This document shows, one piece after another, positions 25,625 through 32,991 of a stretch of 42,405 bases of DNA (position 1 is the stretch's first letter; each line of letters begins with the position of its first letter). Both the position numbers and the translations under genes were made by a program. The stretch is from Clostridia bacterium (GTDB lineage: Bacteria; Bacillota; Clostridia; UMGS1840; HGM11507), in assembly GCA_017414505.1 (NCBI GenBank), contig JAFQLQ010000053.1, positions 1 to 42,405 of the forward strand. Direction: 5' to 3'. The notes under the pieces were generated by a model. It was not told the DNA's origin and did not search any database. It saw only the letters and a list, made by a program, of their open reading frames with translations.

Positions 25625-26986
25625 TTAAAAGGTTGGCTTTATTTCTTTGTCTTTCAATATATATCCGGCAACATCGTCCAAATCTTCCCAAGCGACGTTC
25701 AGCCGTCTTGCGTGATTGTATATGGTAAAAGCATAATCTTTGGAGAACATATCTCCTTTGCATAGTGTAAATCCGGTTTCCTTATCATAGATTATACACC
25801 ACGCTATACAATAATTAAAAGGATTATAAATCCGCTCTTCTTCTGCTTTGAACATACCTTCGTTGAGGCCTAATAAAAGCTCTGAACCTTCTTCGCCATC
25901 AAAGTCATAACAAATTATATCGGCATTTTTTCTCAAATTTTCAGTATATATTTTTTTGTATTCATATTGATTATTAAAACTGAACTGATTATTGTATGTA
26001 TGCCCTTTTTTATCGTCTAACGACACAGATAAGTTTCCGTTGTTCAAGGTAATCGTAGCGTCTATAACAGTATTATTTTTCCCTAATTTTATTTTTCCGG
26101 TTTTGCTTGTATCGTCTATGAAAAGAATATGCTCATAAGGTTGTTGTGTTGAGAAAATACAAGCACTTGAGAAAAAACTGTAATTTGCGTACTCAATTTC
26201 TTTTTCTGTAGGTTCAAACCCATAAAAGCTTCCTTCAAAATGAGGAGTTGAAGAATATATCAAAGTTCCGGTCAGCGTGATAACTGTCAGGATACAAATA
26301 AAAAAACGTTTTATAGTGTTAAAAGTTATGGCTTTTTTTATTTCTTTAACGTTTTTATATCGCAGTGACGGATCAATTTTACTGCATTTGTCGGCAATCT
26401 TGTATAGATACCATCTTATTTTTGAATATTCAAGCATTATTTTCAAAGTTACACCAAAAGCATAAATATCCGTTTTAAAATCTGTTGGCATCATTCCGAA
26501 CTGTTCAATTGGTGCATAGCCGAAAGTACCGAGTATTTCGGTATCTTTCCTTAGTTCCTTACGGTATATGCGCGCAATATCGTAATCAATGAGAACAACC
26601 CGGTTTGTATCGGTCAGCATAATATTATCAGGTTTAATGTCACGGTGAATTATGTTTGAACTATGCAGTTCATAAAGCGCATTAAGCAGTTGTTTTGCAA
26701 TGGAACGAATTTGTTTATGTGTTAGTTTGTTTTGCTCCAAAATAGCAGAAAGTGTTTTTCCCTCAATAAATTCTTCTATTACAAGTGTTTTTCCATTGAA
26801 GTCAACATAGAAAATTTTCGGAATTGACGGATTATTTATCTTGCTGAGTGGTTTATAAATTTCACGTTTATCCTCGTTGATTTCACGTTTTAAATATTTT
26901 TTTCCGTTTGAATCTTCAACTAAAATCAACTTCTGACGCTCGTTTTGCTTTAATATTTTTATTTCTGTCAATGCTTCCGGCTTCAT
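25625..26986 (-). CDS. Membrane Ser/Thr protein kinase
   Basis: A 453-residue Hanks-type kinase with a C-terminal outer domain. The kinase domain (about 1-220) has Lys33 in KYLKREI, HRDIKPDN (Asp116), a DYD variant of the DFG motif (134-136), and GTFGYAPIEQF in the activation segment. A single membrane helix (about 228-245) is followed by some 200 residues outside, with no PASTA repeats, so the ligand is unknown. Start 26986 follows AAGGAG by about eleven bases; the ATG at 27007 has no such site. A divergent HTH gene shares the promoter region, a pairing I recall from other Firmicutes. Confidence 0.88.
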   Translation of the reverse strand: MKPEALTEIKILKQNERQKLILVEDSNGKKYLKREINEDKREIYKPLSKINNPSIPKIFYVDFNGKTLVIEEFIEGKTLSAILEQNKLTHKQIRSIAKQLLNALYELHSSNIIHRDIKPDNIMLTDTNRVVLIDYDIARIYRKELRKDTEILGTFGYAPIEQFGMMPTDFKTDIYAFGVTLKIMLEYSKIRWYLYKIADKCSKIDPSLRYKNVKEIKKAITFNTIKRFFICILTVITLTGTLIYSSTPHFEGSFYGFEPTEKEIEYANYSFFSSACIFSTQQPYEHILFIDDTSKTGKIKLGKNNTVIDATITLNNGNLSVSLDDKKGHTYNNQFSFNNQYEYKKIYTENLRKNADIICYDFDGEEGSELLLGLNEGMFKAEEERIYNPFNYCIAWCIIYDKETGFTLCKGDMFSKDYAFTIYNHARRLNVAWEDLDDVAGYILKDKEIKPTF

Positions 26987-27001
26987 CAGAAAAACATCTC
27001 C

Positions 27002-27060
27002 TTGCATATTTTTACAAAGTGGTATATAATGATTATATTAAACTTTTGGGGGAATGTCAA
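27002..27060. promoter_or_regulatory. Interlocked divergent promoters of the kinase and HTH genes
   Basis: Plus strand: TTGCAT (27002-27007), 17 bases, TATAAT (27025-27030). Minus strand: TTGACA (27055-27060), 17 bases, TATAAT (27032-27037). The two -10 boxes are one base apart, and each promoter lies within the other's footprint, so RNA polymerase can occupy only one at a time. Confidence 0.8.
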
Positions 27061-27479
27061 TGAAAATTACAACGGGACAATTGCTGGAGGAACTGAAAAA
27101 CACTTCTGACTTACAGGCTTTTTTTGAAAGACACGAGAAGGATTTCTCAAAACAGACTTCTGCGGAATATCTTAATGATTTACTTGCAATAAAACAGATT
27201 TCCGTAGCGAAAGTGGTGAAAAAGTCGGGAGCAGGGGAGTATTTGTATAAAATTTTCGGCGGAGAAAGAAAAGCTTCGAGAGATGTTTTAATTGCAATGG
27301 CTTTTGGAATGGGACTTTCTCTTGAGGAAACTCAACTGCTTTTAAGAATTTCCAAAATTGCTGTTCTCGATGTGCGTGATAAAAGAGACGGCGTTATAAT
27401 TTACGGAATTTCTCACGGGTGGACAGTGTTTGAAACGGATGATGCTCTGGACAGAGAAAATTTAACCACAATATTATAA
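27060..27479 (+). CDS. HTH (XRE-like) protein paired with the kinase
   Basis: A 139-residue protein with an N-terminal helical region (GQLLEELKNTSDLQAFFE) and a helix-turn-helix (LLAIKQISVAKVVKKSGAGEYLYKIFGGERKASRDVLI), followed by the GLSLEETQLLLRISK segment and a C-terminal acidic tail. This form is common next to Ser/Thr kinases in Firmicutes, and a role as substrate or regulator of the kinase is likely but inferred. The ATG at 27060 has a GGGGG site seven bases upstream; the ATG at 27054 touches it. It seems to be cotranscribed with the GNAT gene. Confidence 0.8.
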   Translation: MKITTGQLLEELKNTSDLQAFFERHEKDFSKQTSAEYLNDLLAIKQISVAKVVKKSGAGEYLYKIFGGERKASRDVLIAMAFGMGLSLEETQLLLRISKIAVLDVRDKRDGVIIYGISHGWTVFETDDALDRENLTTIL

Positions 27480-27527
27480 AATATGCAAAAAGGCATATTC
27501 CAATTTCATATGAAAGGAAAAAATTTT

Positions 27528-28028
27528 ATGACAGAATTTAACAGAGTTTCAACCGATGCAGAATTAAAGGAACTTTCAGAAATCGCAAATAAAGTATGGC
27601 ACGAATTTTTCCCATGTATTTTAAGTAATGAACAAATTGACTATATGGTGGCAAAATTCCAGTCCTATAATGCTATGAAAAATCAGATAAAAAACGATAA
27701 TTATGAATACTTTTTCATTGAAGTTAACGGTTAAAAAGCAGGGTATACCGGCATAAAAAACGACGGTGACAGACTTTTTTTAAGTAAACTGTATCTTATT
27801 AAGGAATACAGAGGAAAAGGAATTGCAAGCAGTGCTTTTGAATTTTTAAAAAATATTTGCAGGGAAAGAAATTTAAAAGCGATATGGCTTACAGTTAATA
27901 AATATAACGAAAACACTATTAATGTGTATCTTAAAAAAGGCTTTGAAATTATTGATTCCAAGGTTGCGGATATAGGCAACGGATATGTAATGGACGACTA
28001 CATTATGCAGTTAAAGATTGGAGAATAA
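27528..28028 (+). pseudogene. GNAT acetyltransferase interrupted by one in-frame stop
   Basis: The frame gives 68 residues of the N-terminal half of a GNAT enzyme, then TAA (27732-27734), then a further 97 residues in the same frame that hold the acetyl-CoA loop (LIKEYRGKGIASSAF) and the usual NTINVYLKKGFEI end. Nothing is missing and no frame shift is needed: a G-to-T change in GAA would make the TAA. It is either a recent nonsense mutation or a sequencing error. The ribosome site AAAGG is before the ATG at 27528. A terminator overlaps the final stop. Confidence 0.8.
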
Positions 28029-28046
28029 AATTTTCCAATCTTTTTT
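28013..28046 (+). terminator. Terminator of the HTH-GNAT unit
   Basis: AAAGATTGGA (28013-28022) pairs with TCCAATCTTT (28034-28043); the tail extends the T-run to 28046. Confidence 0.85.
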
Positions 28047-28083
28047 AGGTTAAAATCACCTACCTTTTTGTAAAAATCGACCA

Positions 28084-28112
28084 TTGACTTAACATCTGCA
28101 ATGTGTTAATAT
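28084..28112 (+). promoter_or_regulatory. Promoter of the large glycoside hydrolase gene
   Basis: TTGACT (28084-28089) and TAATAT (28107-28112) have a 17-base spacer. Confidence 0.7.
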
Positions 28113-28135
28113 GAAATTAAAAAGGAGGAATTTTA

Positions 28136-31100
28136 ATGTTCTACAAAAAAAATAATACACCCAAACTTGATACAGAGCTTTTTAAGAATCCTACATCAGA
28201 ATACAGAGGCACACCGTTCTGGGCCTGGAACTGTGAGCTTACCGATGAGCTTCTTACAGAGCAGATTGAATATTTAAAAGAAATGGGCTTCGGCGGATTT
28301 CATATGCACGCACGTTCAGGCCTTGCAACCGAGTATTTAAGCGACGATTTTATGCACCTTATTGAAACCTGTGTTGACAAAGCGGAAAAAGAAGAAATGC
28401 TGGCATATATGTATGACGAAGACAGATGGCCCTCCGGTTTTGCAGGCGGTTTTGTAACCAAAAATCCAGCTTTTCGTGAAAAATATCTTCTTTTTACCCA
28501 GAATAGAGAAACCGACCTTGTTTCTAAGGAGGAAGGCAGTAAAAACGGAAAAACTTACCTTCTTGCAAGCTATGATGTAGTTCTTAATGATAACGGAGAG
28601 CTTGCCTGCTATAAGGTTATAGACGAAAATGCAGAAGCAGAGGGCGTAAAATGGTATGCCTATATCTTCACCCCCGAAGAAAGCGGCTGGTTTAATAATC
28701 AGACATATGTCGATACCTTAAGCAAGGAAGCAATGGACGAGTTTATAAAGATTACATATGAAAGATATAAAGAAAAAATAGGGGATAAATTCGGCGGTGT
28801 TGTTCCGTCTATGTTTACCGATGAGCCTCAGTTTACAAGAAAAAGGACTCTTGACTATGCTCATAATAAGCAGGATGCTTGTATTCCGTGGACAACGGAT
28901 TTCCCTGAAACCTATGAAAAAATGTATGGACTTAATATAGTAAAAGCCTTGCCGGAGCTGTTCTTTGAGCTGTCTGACGGACAGGTTTCCAAAGTGCGTT
29001 ACTGTTTCCACGACCACATTTGTGAAAGATTTGCACAGGCATTTGCCGATAACTGCGGAAAATGGTGCAGAGAAAATAATATAGCACTTACAGGTCATAT
29101 GATGCAGGAGCCCTCTTTGGAATCGCAGACCGGTTCACTTGGTGAAGCGATGCGTTCATACCGTTCCTTTGATATTCCCGGAATAGATATGCTTTGTAAC
29201 TCTGTTGAGCTTTCTACCGCAAAACAGACGCAGTCTGCGGTTCATCAGTACGGTTACGAGGCTATGCTTTCGGAGCTGTACGGCGTTACCGGCTGGACTT
29301 TCGATTTCAGAGGCCATAAATTCCAGGGCGACTGGCAGGCGGCGCTTGGCGTAACCGTAAGAGTTCCGCACTTATCCTGGGTATCAATGAAAGGCTCTGC
29401 AAAGCGTGATTACCCGGCTTCTATCAGTTATCAGTCACCCTGGTATAAGGATTATAAATATGTTGAAGACCATTTTGCAAGGGTAAATACTGCTCTTACA
29501 AGAGGTAAACCTGTTGTAAATGTTGGTGTAATTCATCCTATTGAAAGCTACTGGCTGCATTGGGGACCTTCGCAGAATACCGCTGATATAAGAACTCAGA
29601 TGGAGGATAATTTCAATAATATAATAAACTGGCTTCTTTTTGGAATGGTTGATTTCGACTTTGTCTGCGAATCGCTTCTTCCTGACCAGTGCGGAAATAT
29701 TTCCGATAAGCTTTCTGTAGGGGAAATGAACTATTCTGCAATTGTTGTTCCCGGTTGCGAAACCATAAGAAGAACAACCTTTGAAATTCTGAAAAAATTC
29801 AAAGCACAGGGCGGAAAAATAATATTTGTCGGTGAATGTCCCAAATATATTGATGCTGAAAAAACCGACGAAGTTAAAGAGCTTTATAACTGTTGCGTTA
29901 ATGTTCTGTTTAATAAAATTGCCCTTCTTAACGCACTTTCGGAAGAAAAAGAAATTGAAGTGCGTAATGCAAACGGAACTTCGGCAAACAGCCTTATCTA
30001 TAATTTAAGACAGGATGGCGACGTTAAATGGCTGTTTATTGCTCATGGTAAAAAGCTTAGTGAAATTCACCCTGCAGGAACGGATATTTTTGATGCAGTT
30101 GCACCTTCGGATAATGTAATTATAAAAATAAAAGGGGAGTATAAGCCTCTTGTTTACAACACATTAAACGGTGAAATAGAAGAAATTGACTACGTAATCA
30201 AAAACGGCTATACAGAAATTAAAAAAGTTCTGTATGCGTGGGACAGTCTGCTCCTTCATCTGGAAGCAGCAACGGAAAAACAGCGTATAACCGAAAAAAC
30301 TGTAAAAGAAACAGTTAAAGAAATTGATTTTAAAACAAGCGTTTCCTATAAAAGAGAAGAACCGAATGTTTTGCTTCTTGATATGGCAGAATATAAGCTT
30401 GATGACGGCGAATTTTGCGAAAAAGAAGAAATTCTTCGTATAGACAGCGCAATGAGAGCTATACTTAAATATCCTGCCGCAGACGGAAAGGATACACAGC
30501 CCTGGACAATCGCTAAAGAAAAAATAACCCATTTTGTAACTCTTAAATTTAAAATAAACAGCGAATTTGATACAGATGATTTACTGTTTGGAGCAGAAGA
30601 GGTTGAAAAAATAGTTCTTAACGGAACAGATGTGCCCCTTAATGAGGTAGGGTATTATGTTGACAGAAGTGTTAAAACCTATACTCTTCCCGCAATGAAA
30701 AAGGGTGAAAATATCCTTGAAATAACTGCTCCGATAGGTAAGAGAATCAGTTTGGAAAACTGCTTTGTGCTTGGTGAATTTGATGTTGAGGTTAACGGCT
30801 GCGAAGCGAAAATCAAGCCTGCAGCAAACAAAATCAACTTTGGTTCTGTTGTTAATCAGGGAATGCCCTTCTACGGCGGAAATGTAACTTATGAAACAGA
30901 AGTTGAAACTCCCGAATGTTCGCTTGAAATTCGTGCAAACCACTATAACGGCGCTGTAATTAAAGTGTTTGTGGACGGAGAGGAAAAGGGTTATATTGCA
31001 TATTCTCCGTACACCCTTGTTGTGGACGGCGTTAAAGCAGGTAAGCATAAAATTGAATTTAAACTGCTTGGTTATCGTGAAAACACCTTCGGAGCGCTTC

Positions 31101-31225
31101 ATAAGCACCATGTATGGTGGCAGGGCCCCTCAATGTGGTACACCAAAGATGATAACTGGTCATACGAATATAATCTTGCCGAAATGGGCATAATTTCAAG
31201 CCCCGTTATAAAAATTTTAAAATAA
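28136..31225 (+). CDS. Large putative glycoside hydrolase, GH106-like layout
   Basis: A 1029-residue protein without a signal peptide, so it probably acts on imported oligosaccharides. It opens with PFWAWNCELTDELLTEQIEY, then GGFHMHARSG, YDEDRWPSGFAGG and MFTDEPQFTR, which read as a TIM-barrel core with acidic catalytic candidates. A Rossmann-like beta-galactosidase-trimer-type region (ALPELF to about residue 580) and C-terminal beta-sandwich domains with carbohydrate-binding character follow. The set is seen in large unclassified hydrolases near GH106 alpha-L-rhamnosidases. The exact family and substrate are uncertain. AAAGGAGG lies seven bases before the ATG. Confidence 0.6.
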   Translation: MFYKKNNTPKLDTELFKNPTSEYRGTPFWAWNCELTDELLTEQIEYLKEMGFGGFHMHARSGLATEYLSDDFMHLIETCVDKAEKEEMLAYMYDEDRWPSGFAGGFVTKNPAFREKYLLFTQNRETDLVSKEEGSKNGKTYLLASYDVVLNDNGELACYKVIDENAEAEGVKWYAYIFTPEESGWFNNQTYVDTLSKEAMDEFIKITYERYKEKIGDKFGGVVPSMFTDEPQFTRKRTLDYAHNKQDACIPWTTDFPETYEKMYGLNIVKALPELFFELSDGQVSKVRYCFHDHICERFAQAFADNCGKWCRENNIALTGHMMQEPSLESQTGSLGEAMRSYRSFDIPGIDMLCNSVELSTAKQTQSAVHQYGYEAMLSELYGVTGWTFDFRGHKFQGDWQAALGVTVRVPHLSWVSMKGSAKRDYPASISYQSPWYKDYKYVEDHFARVNTALTRGKPVVNVGVIHPIESYWLHWGPSQNTADIRTQMEDNFNNIINWLLFGMVDFDFVCESLLPDQCGNISDKLSVGEMNYSAIVVPGCETIRRTTFEILKKFKAQGGKIIFVGECPKYIDAEKTDEVKELYNCCVNVLFNKIALLNALSEEKEIEVRNANGTSANSLIYNLRQDGDVKWLFIAHGKKLSEIHPAGTDIFDAVAPSDNVIIKIKGEYKPLVYNTLNGEIEEIDYVIKNGYTEIKKVLYAWDSLLLHLEAATEKQRITEKTVKETVKEIDFKTSVSYKREEPNVLLLDMAEYKLDDGEFCEKEEILRIDSAMRAILKYPAADGKDTQPWTIAKEKITHFVTLKFKINSEFDTDDLLFGAEEVEKIVLNGTDVPLNEVGYYVDRSVKTYTLPAMKKGENILEITAPIGKRISLENCFVLGEFDVEVNGCEAKIKPAANKINFGSVVNQGMPFYGGNVTYETEVETPECSLEIRANHYNGAVIKVFVDGEEKGYIAYSPYTLVVDGVKAGKHKIEFKLLGYRENTFGALHKHHVWWQGPSMWYTKDDNWSYEYNLAEMGIISSPVIKILK

Positions 31226-31238
31226 TCCGACATTTTTC

Positions 31239-31266
31239 TTGACAAATTTTCAAAAAAGAGTATAAT
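31239..31266 (+). promoter_or_regulatory. Promoter of the PTS IIC gene
   Basis: TTGACA (31239-31244) and TATAAT (31261-31266) have a 16-base spacer. The permease thus has its own promoter though it is only 78 bases after the hydrolase. Confidence 0.8.
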
Positions 31267-31303
31267 ATTTTATCAAATATACTTATTAGGAGATTGAGAA
31301 AAA

Positions 31304-32365
31304 ATGTCAAAATTTAAAGCTTTTCTTGACAGAAAAGATATTAAATTTTCCGCCAGAAGATACGGAATTGATGCTCTTGGAGCAATGGCACAGGGACTTT
31401 TTGCTTCACTTTTAATCGGTACAATTATAAGTACTCTCGGAACTCAGCTTGGAATTGAAATTTTAGAACAAATAGGGGGCTATGCCTCTGCGGTAAAAGG
31501 CCCTGCAATGGCTATTGCAATTGCCTATGCGCTTAAATGTCCGCCTCTTGTAATGTTTTCGCTTGCAACAGTTGGTTATGCGGCAGACAGTCTTGGCGGA
31601 GCAGGAGGTCCTCTTGCGGTTCTTGTTATAGCAATAATTGCTTCGGAATTTGGTAAAGCAGTAAGCAAGGAAACAAAAATTGATATAATTGTTACGCCTC
31701 TTGTAACTATTGTTGTGGGTGTTCTTATTTCAATTTTCTGCGCTCCTTATATAGGTAAAGCGGCAAGCTCGGTAGGTTCTGCCATTATGTGGGCAACAGA
31801 GCTTGAACCCTTCTTTATGGGAATTATAGTTTCGGTAATAGTGGGTGTGGCTTTAACCTTGCCTATAAGCTCTGCGGCTATATGTGCGGCACTTGGGCTT
31901 ACAGGACTTGCCGGAGGTGCGGCTGTTGCAGGCTGTTGTGCACAGATGGTTGGCTTTGCAGTAATGAGCTTTAGAGAAAACCGCTGGGGCGGTCTTGCAG
32001 CTCAGGGAATAGGCACAAGTATGCTCCAGATGGGCAACATTGTAAAGAATCCTAAAATATGGATTCCGCCCACGCTTGCCTCTGCAATAACAGGCCCTCT
32101 TGCAACCTGCCTTTTCAAGCTTGAAATGAACGGTGCGGCGGTTTCTTCCGGAATGGGAACCTGCGGATTTGTAGGTCAGATTGGTGTTTATACAGGATGG
32201 ATAAACGACGTTTCGGCAGGTGTTAAAGCGGCAATAACTCCCTTTGACTGGATTGGACTTATAATGATTTCCTTTATTCTGCCTGCAATTATCACATGGC
32301 TTATTTCGATTCCTTTAAGAAAAATCGGCTGGATTAAAGAAAACGATTTAAAGCTTGAGGATTAA
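31304..32365 (+). CDS. PTS_EIIC_2-type membrane permease
   Basis: A 353-residue integral membrane protein of the PTS_EIIC_2 type (Firmicute permeases often labelled PTS sugar transporter subunit IIC). It has about nine or ten helices and Gly/Ala-rich loops (GYAADSLGGAGGPL, CCAQMVGFAVMSFRENRWGG, SSGMGTCGFVGQIG). No IIA or IIB domain is fused or adjacent, and this family has in general not been shown to phosphorylate sugar, so the substrate and energy source are open. The N-terminal FLDRKDIKFSARRYGIDALGAMAQGLF is the family opening. AGGAG precedes the ATG. Confidence 0.85.
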   Translation: MSKFKAFLDRKDIKFSARRYGIDALGAMAQGLFASLLIGTIISTLGTQLGIEILEQIGGYASAVKGPAMAIAIAYALKCPPLVMFSLATVGYAADSLGGAGGPLAVLVIAIIASEFGKAVSKETKIDIIVTPLVTIVVGVLISIFCAPYIGKAASSVGSAIMWATELEPFFMGIIVSVIVGVALTLPISSAAICAALGLTGLAGGAAVAGCCAQMVGFAVMSFRENRWGGLAAQGIGTSMLQMGNIVKNPKIWIPPTLASAITGPLATCLFKLEMNGAAVSSGMGTCGFVGQIGVYTGWINDVSAGVKAAITPFDWIGLIMISFILPAIITWLISIPLRKIGWIKENDLKLED

Positions 32366-32382
32366 TTAATATTTCAAACCTA

Positions 32383-32411
32383 TTTACAAACGGCATAATG
32401 TATGGTATAAT
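32383..32411 (+). promoter_or_regulatory. Promoter before the small-RNA/attenuator region
   Basis: TTTACA (32383-32388) and TATAAT (32406-32411) have a 17-base spacer; transcription would begin near 32418. Confidence 0.7.
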
Positions 32412-32450
32412 GCTATTACATCAGCTTTATGTCAGCGTTGTATGATTTTT

Positions 32451-32488
32451 GGTGTGTAATTCTGCATAGAGTTACACACCTTTTTATT
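32451..32488 (+). terminator. Terminator-like hairpin 35 bases into the transcript
   Basis: GGTGTGTAA (32451-32459) pairs with TTACACACC (32472-32480) and five Ts follow. It is too far from the PTS gene to be its simple terminator alone: a promoter lies between. It would either end a short RNA of about 65-70 bases or attenuate the small ORF downstream. Confidence 0.75.
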
Positions 32489-32512
32489 TTAAAACATATC
32501 GGAGGTGGCTTT

Positions 32513-32593
32513 ATGCCTTTTAGCATTTGGCTTGCAATAGTCGTTGCAATTGTGGTTCCCGTAGCAACGTTTATCTTTCAGAATAAAGATTAA
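32513..32593 (+). CDS. 26-residue single-helix membrane peptide
   Basis: A GGAGGTGG site six to eight bases upstream of an ATG, then MPFSIWLAIVVAIVVPVATF and IFQNKD and a stop. It has the shape of a small membrane protein with one helix and a short polar tail. No family is recognised. The strong ribosome site and the DUF2500 gene 14 bases later support translation. It may act with one of the neighbouring membrane proteins; that is a guess. Confidence 0.55.
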   Translation: MPFSIWLAIVVAIVVPVATFIFQNKD

Positions 32594-32607
32594 GGAATGA
32601 TAATTTT

Positions 32608-32979
32608 ATGAAAGAATTATATTTACCCGAAGCAACAAATGATACTGCGTTTTTTGTGCTGTCGGATATGCCGGAATTAGCAGATATAATAAATATAATT
32701 TTTATAATTATCGGTATTGTTATAGTGGCAGGAATAGCTTTGAAATTCTTCCGCAAAGAAAAAATTGTACAGGCGAAAGTAATAGACAAACAATGCTTTG
32801 ATAACCGGATTATAAGAAAAAATCAGGCACCTTTTACAAAGAAAGAATATGTAATAACCTTTGACTGCGGTGGTAAAAAGCTGAATTTTGAGGTTTCTGA
32901 ATTTTCCTACAACAATTACAGAATAAATCAGAAAGGTACACTTAAATATAAAGGAAACAGGTTGATAGATTTTAGCTAA
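32608..32979 (+). CDS. DUF2500-family membrane protein
   Basis: A 123-residue protein with one membrane helix (IINIIFIIIGIVIVAGIALKF, about 27-48) followed by a beta-rich soluble domain with the DUF2500 pattern: AKVIDKQ, YVITFDCGGKKLNFEVSE, YNNYRINQKGTLKYKGNRL and a final F near the end. The role of the family is unknown. The two upstream features suggest the promoter at 32383 drives it through the attenuator. The SLH protein gene follows after 12 bases with its own AAGGAGG site. Confidence 0.75.
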   Translation: MKELYLPEATNDTAFFVLSDMPELADIINIIFIIIGIVIVAGIALKFFRKEKIVQAKVIDKQCFDNRIIRKNQAPFTKKEYVITFDCGGKKLNFEVSEFSYNNYRINQKGTLKYKGNRLIDFS

Positions 32980-32991
32980 GGAGGAAAAATT

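Noticed and set aside
25625..26986. The kinase as an inactive pseudokinase because DFG reads DYD
   Set aside because: The metal-binding aspartate is kept, and the lysine, HRD and Asn positions are all present; the middle residue of DFG is often variable.
27731..27979. An 82-residue minus-strand frame over the GNAT gene
   Set aside because: The plus-strand frame there encodes the clear acetyl-CoA loop of a GNAT enzyme, so the minus frame is a shadow.
25358..28028. A phage-defence island made of the kinase, HTH, GNAT and zinc-ribbon genes
   Set aside because: The kinase has a membrane helix and an outer sensor domain, and no nuclease, cyclase or helicase effector is present, so there is no support beyond proximity.
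30581..31111. A 176-residue open frame on the minus strand
   Set aside because: Antisense to the large hydrolase, with no ribosome site and no recognisable domain.
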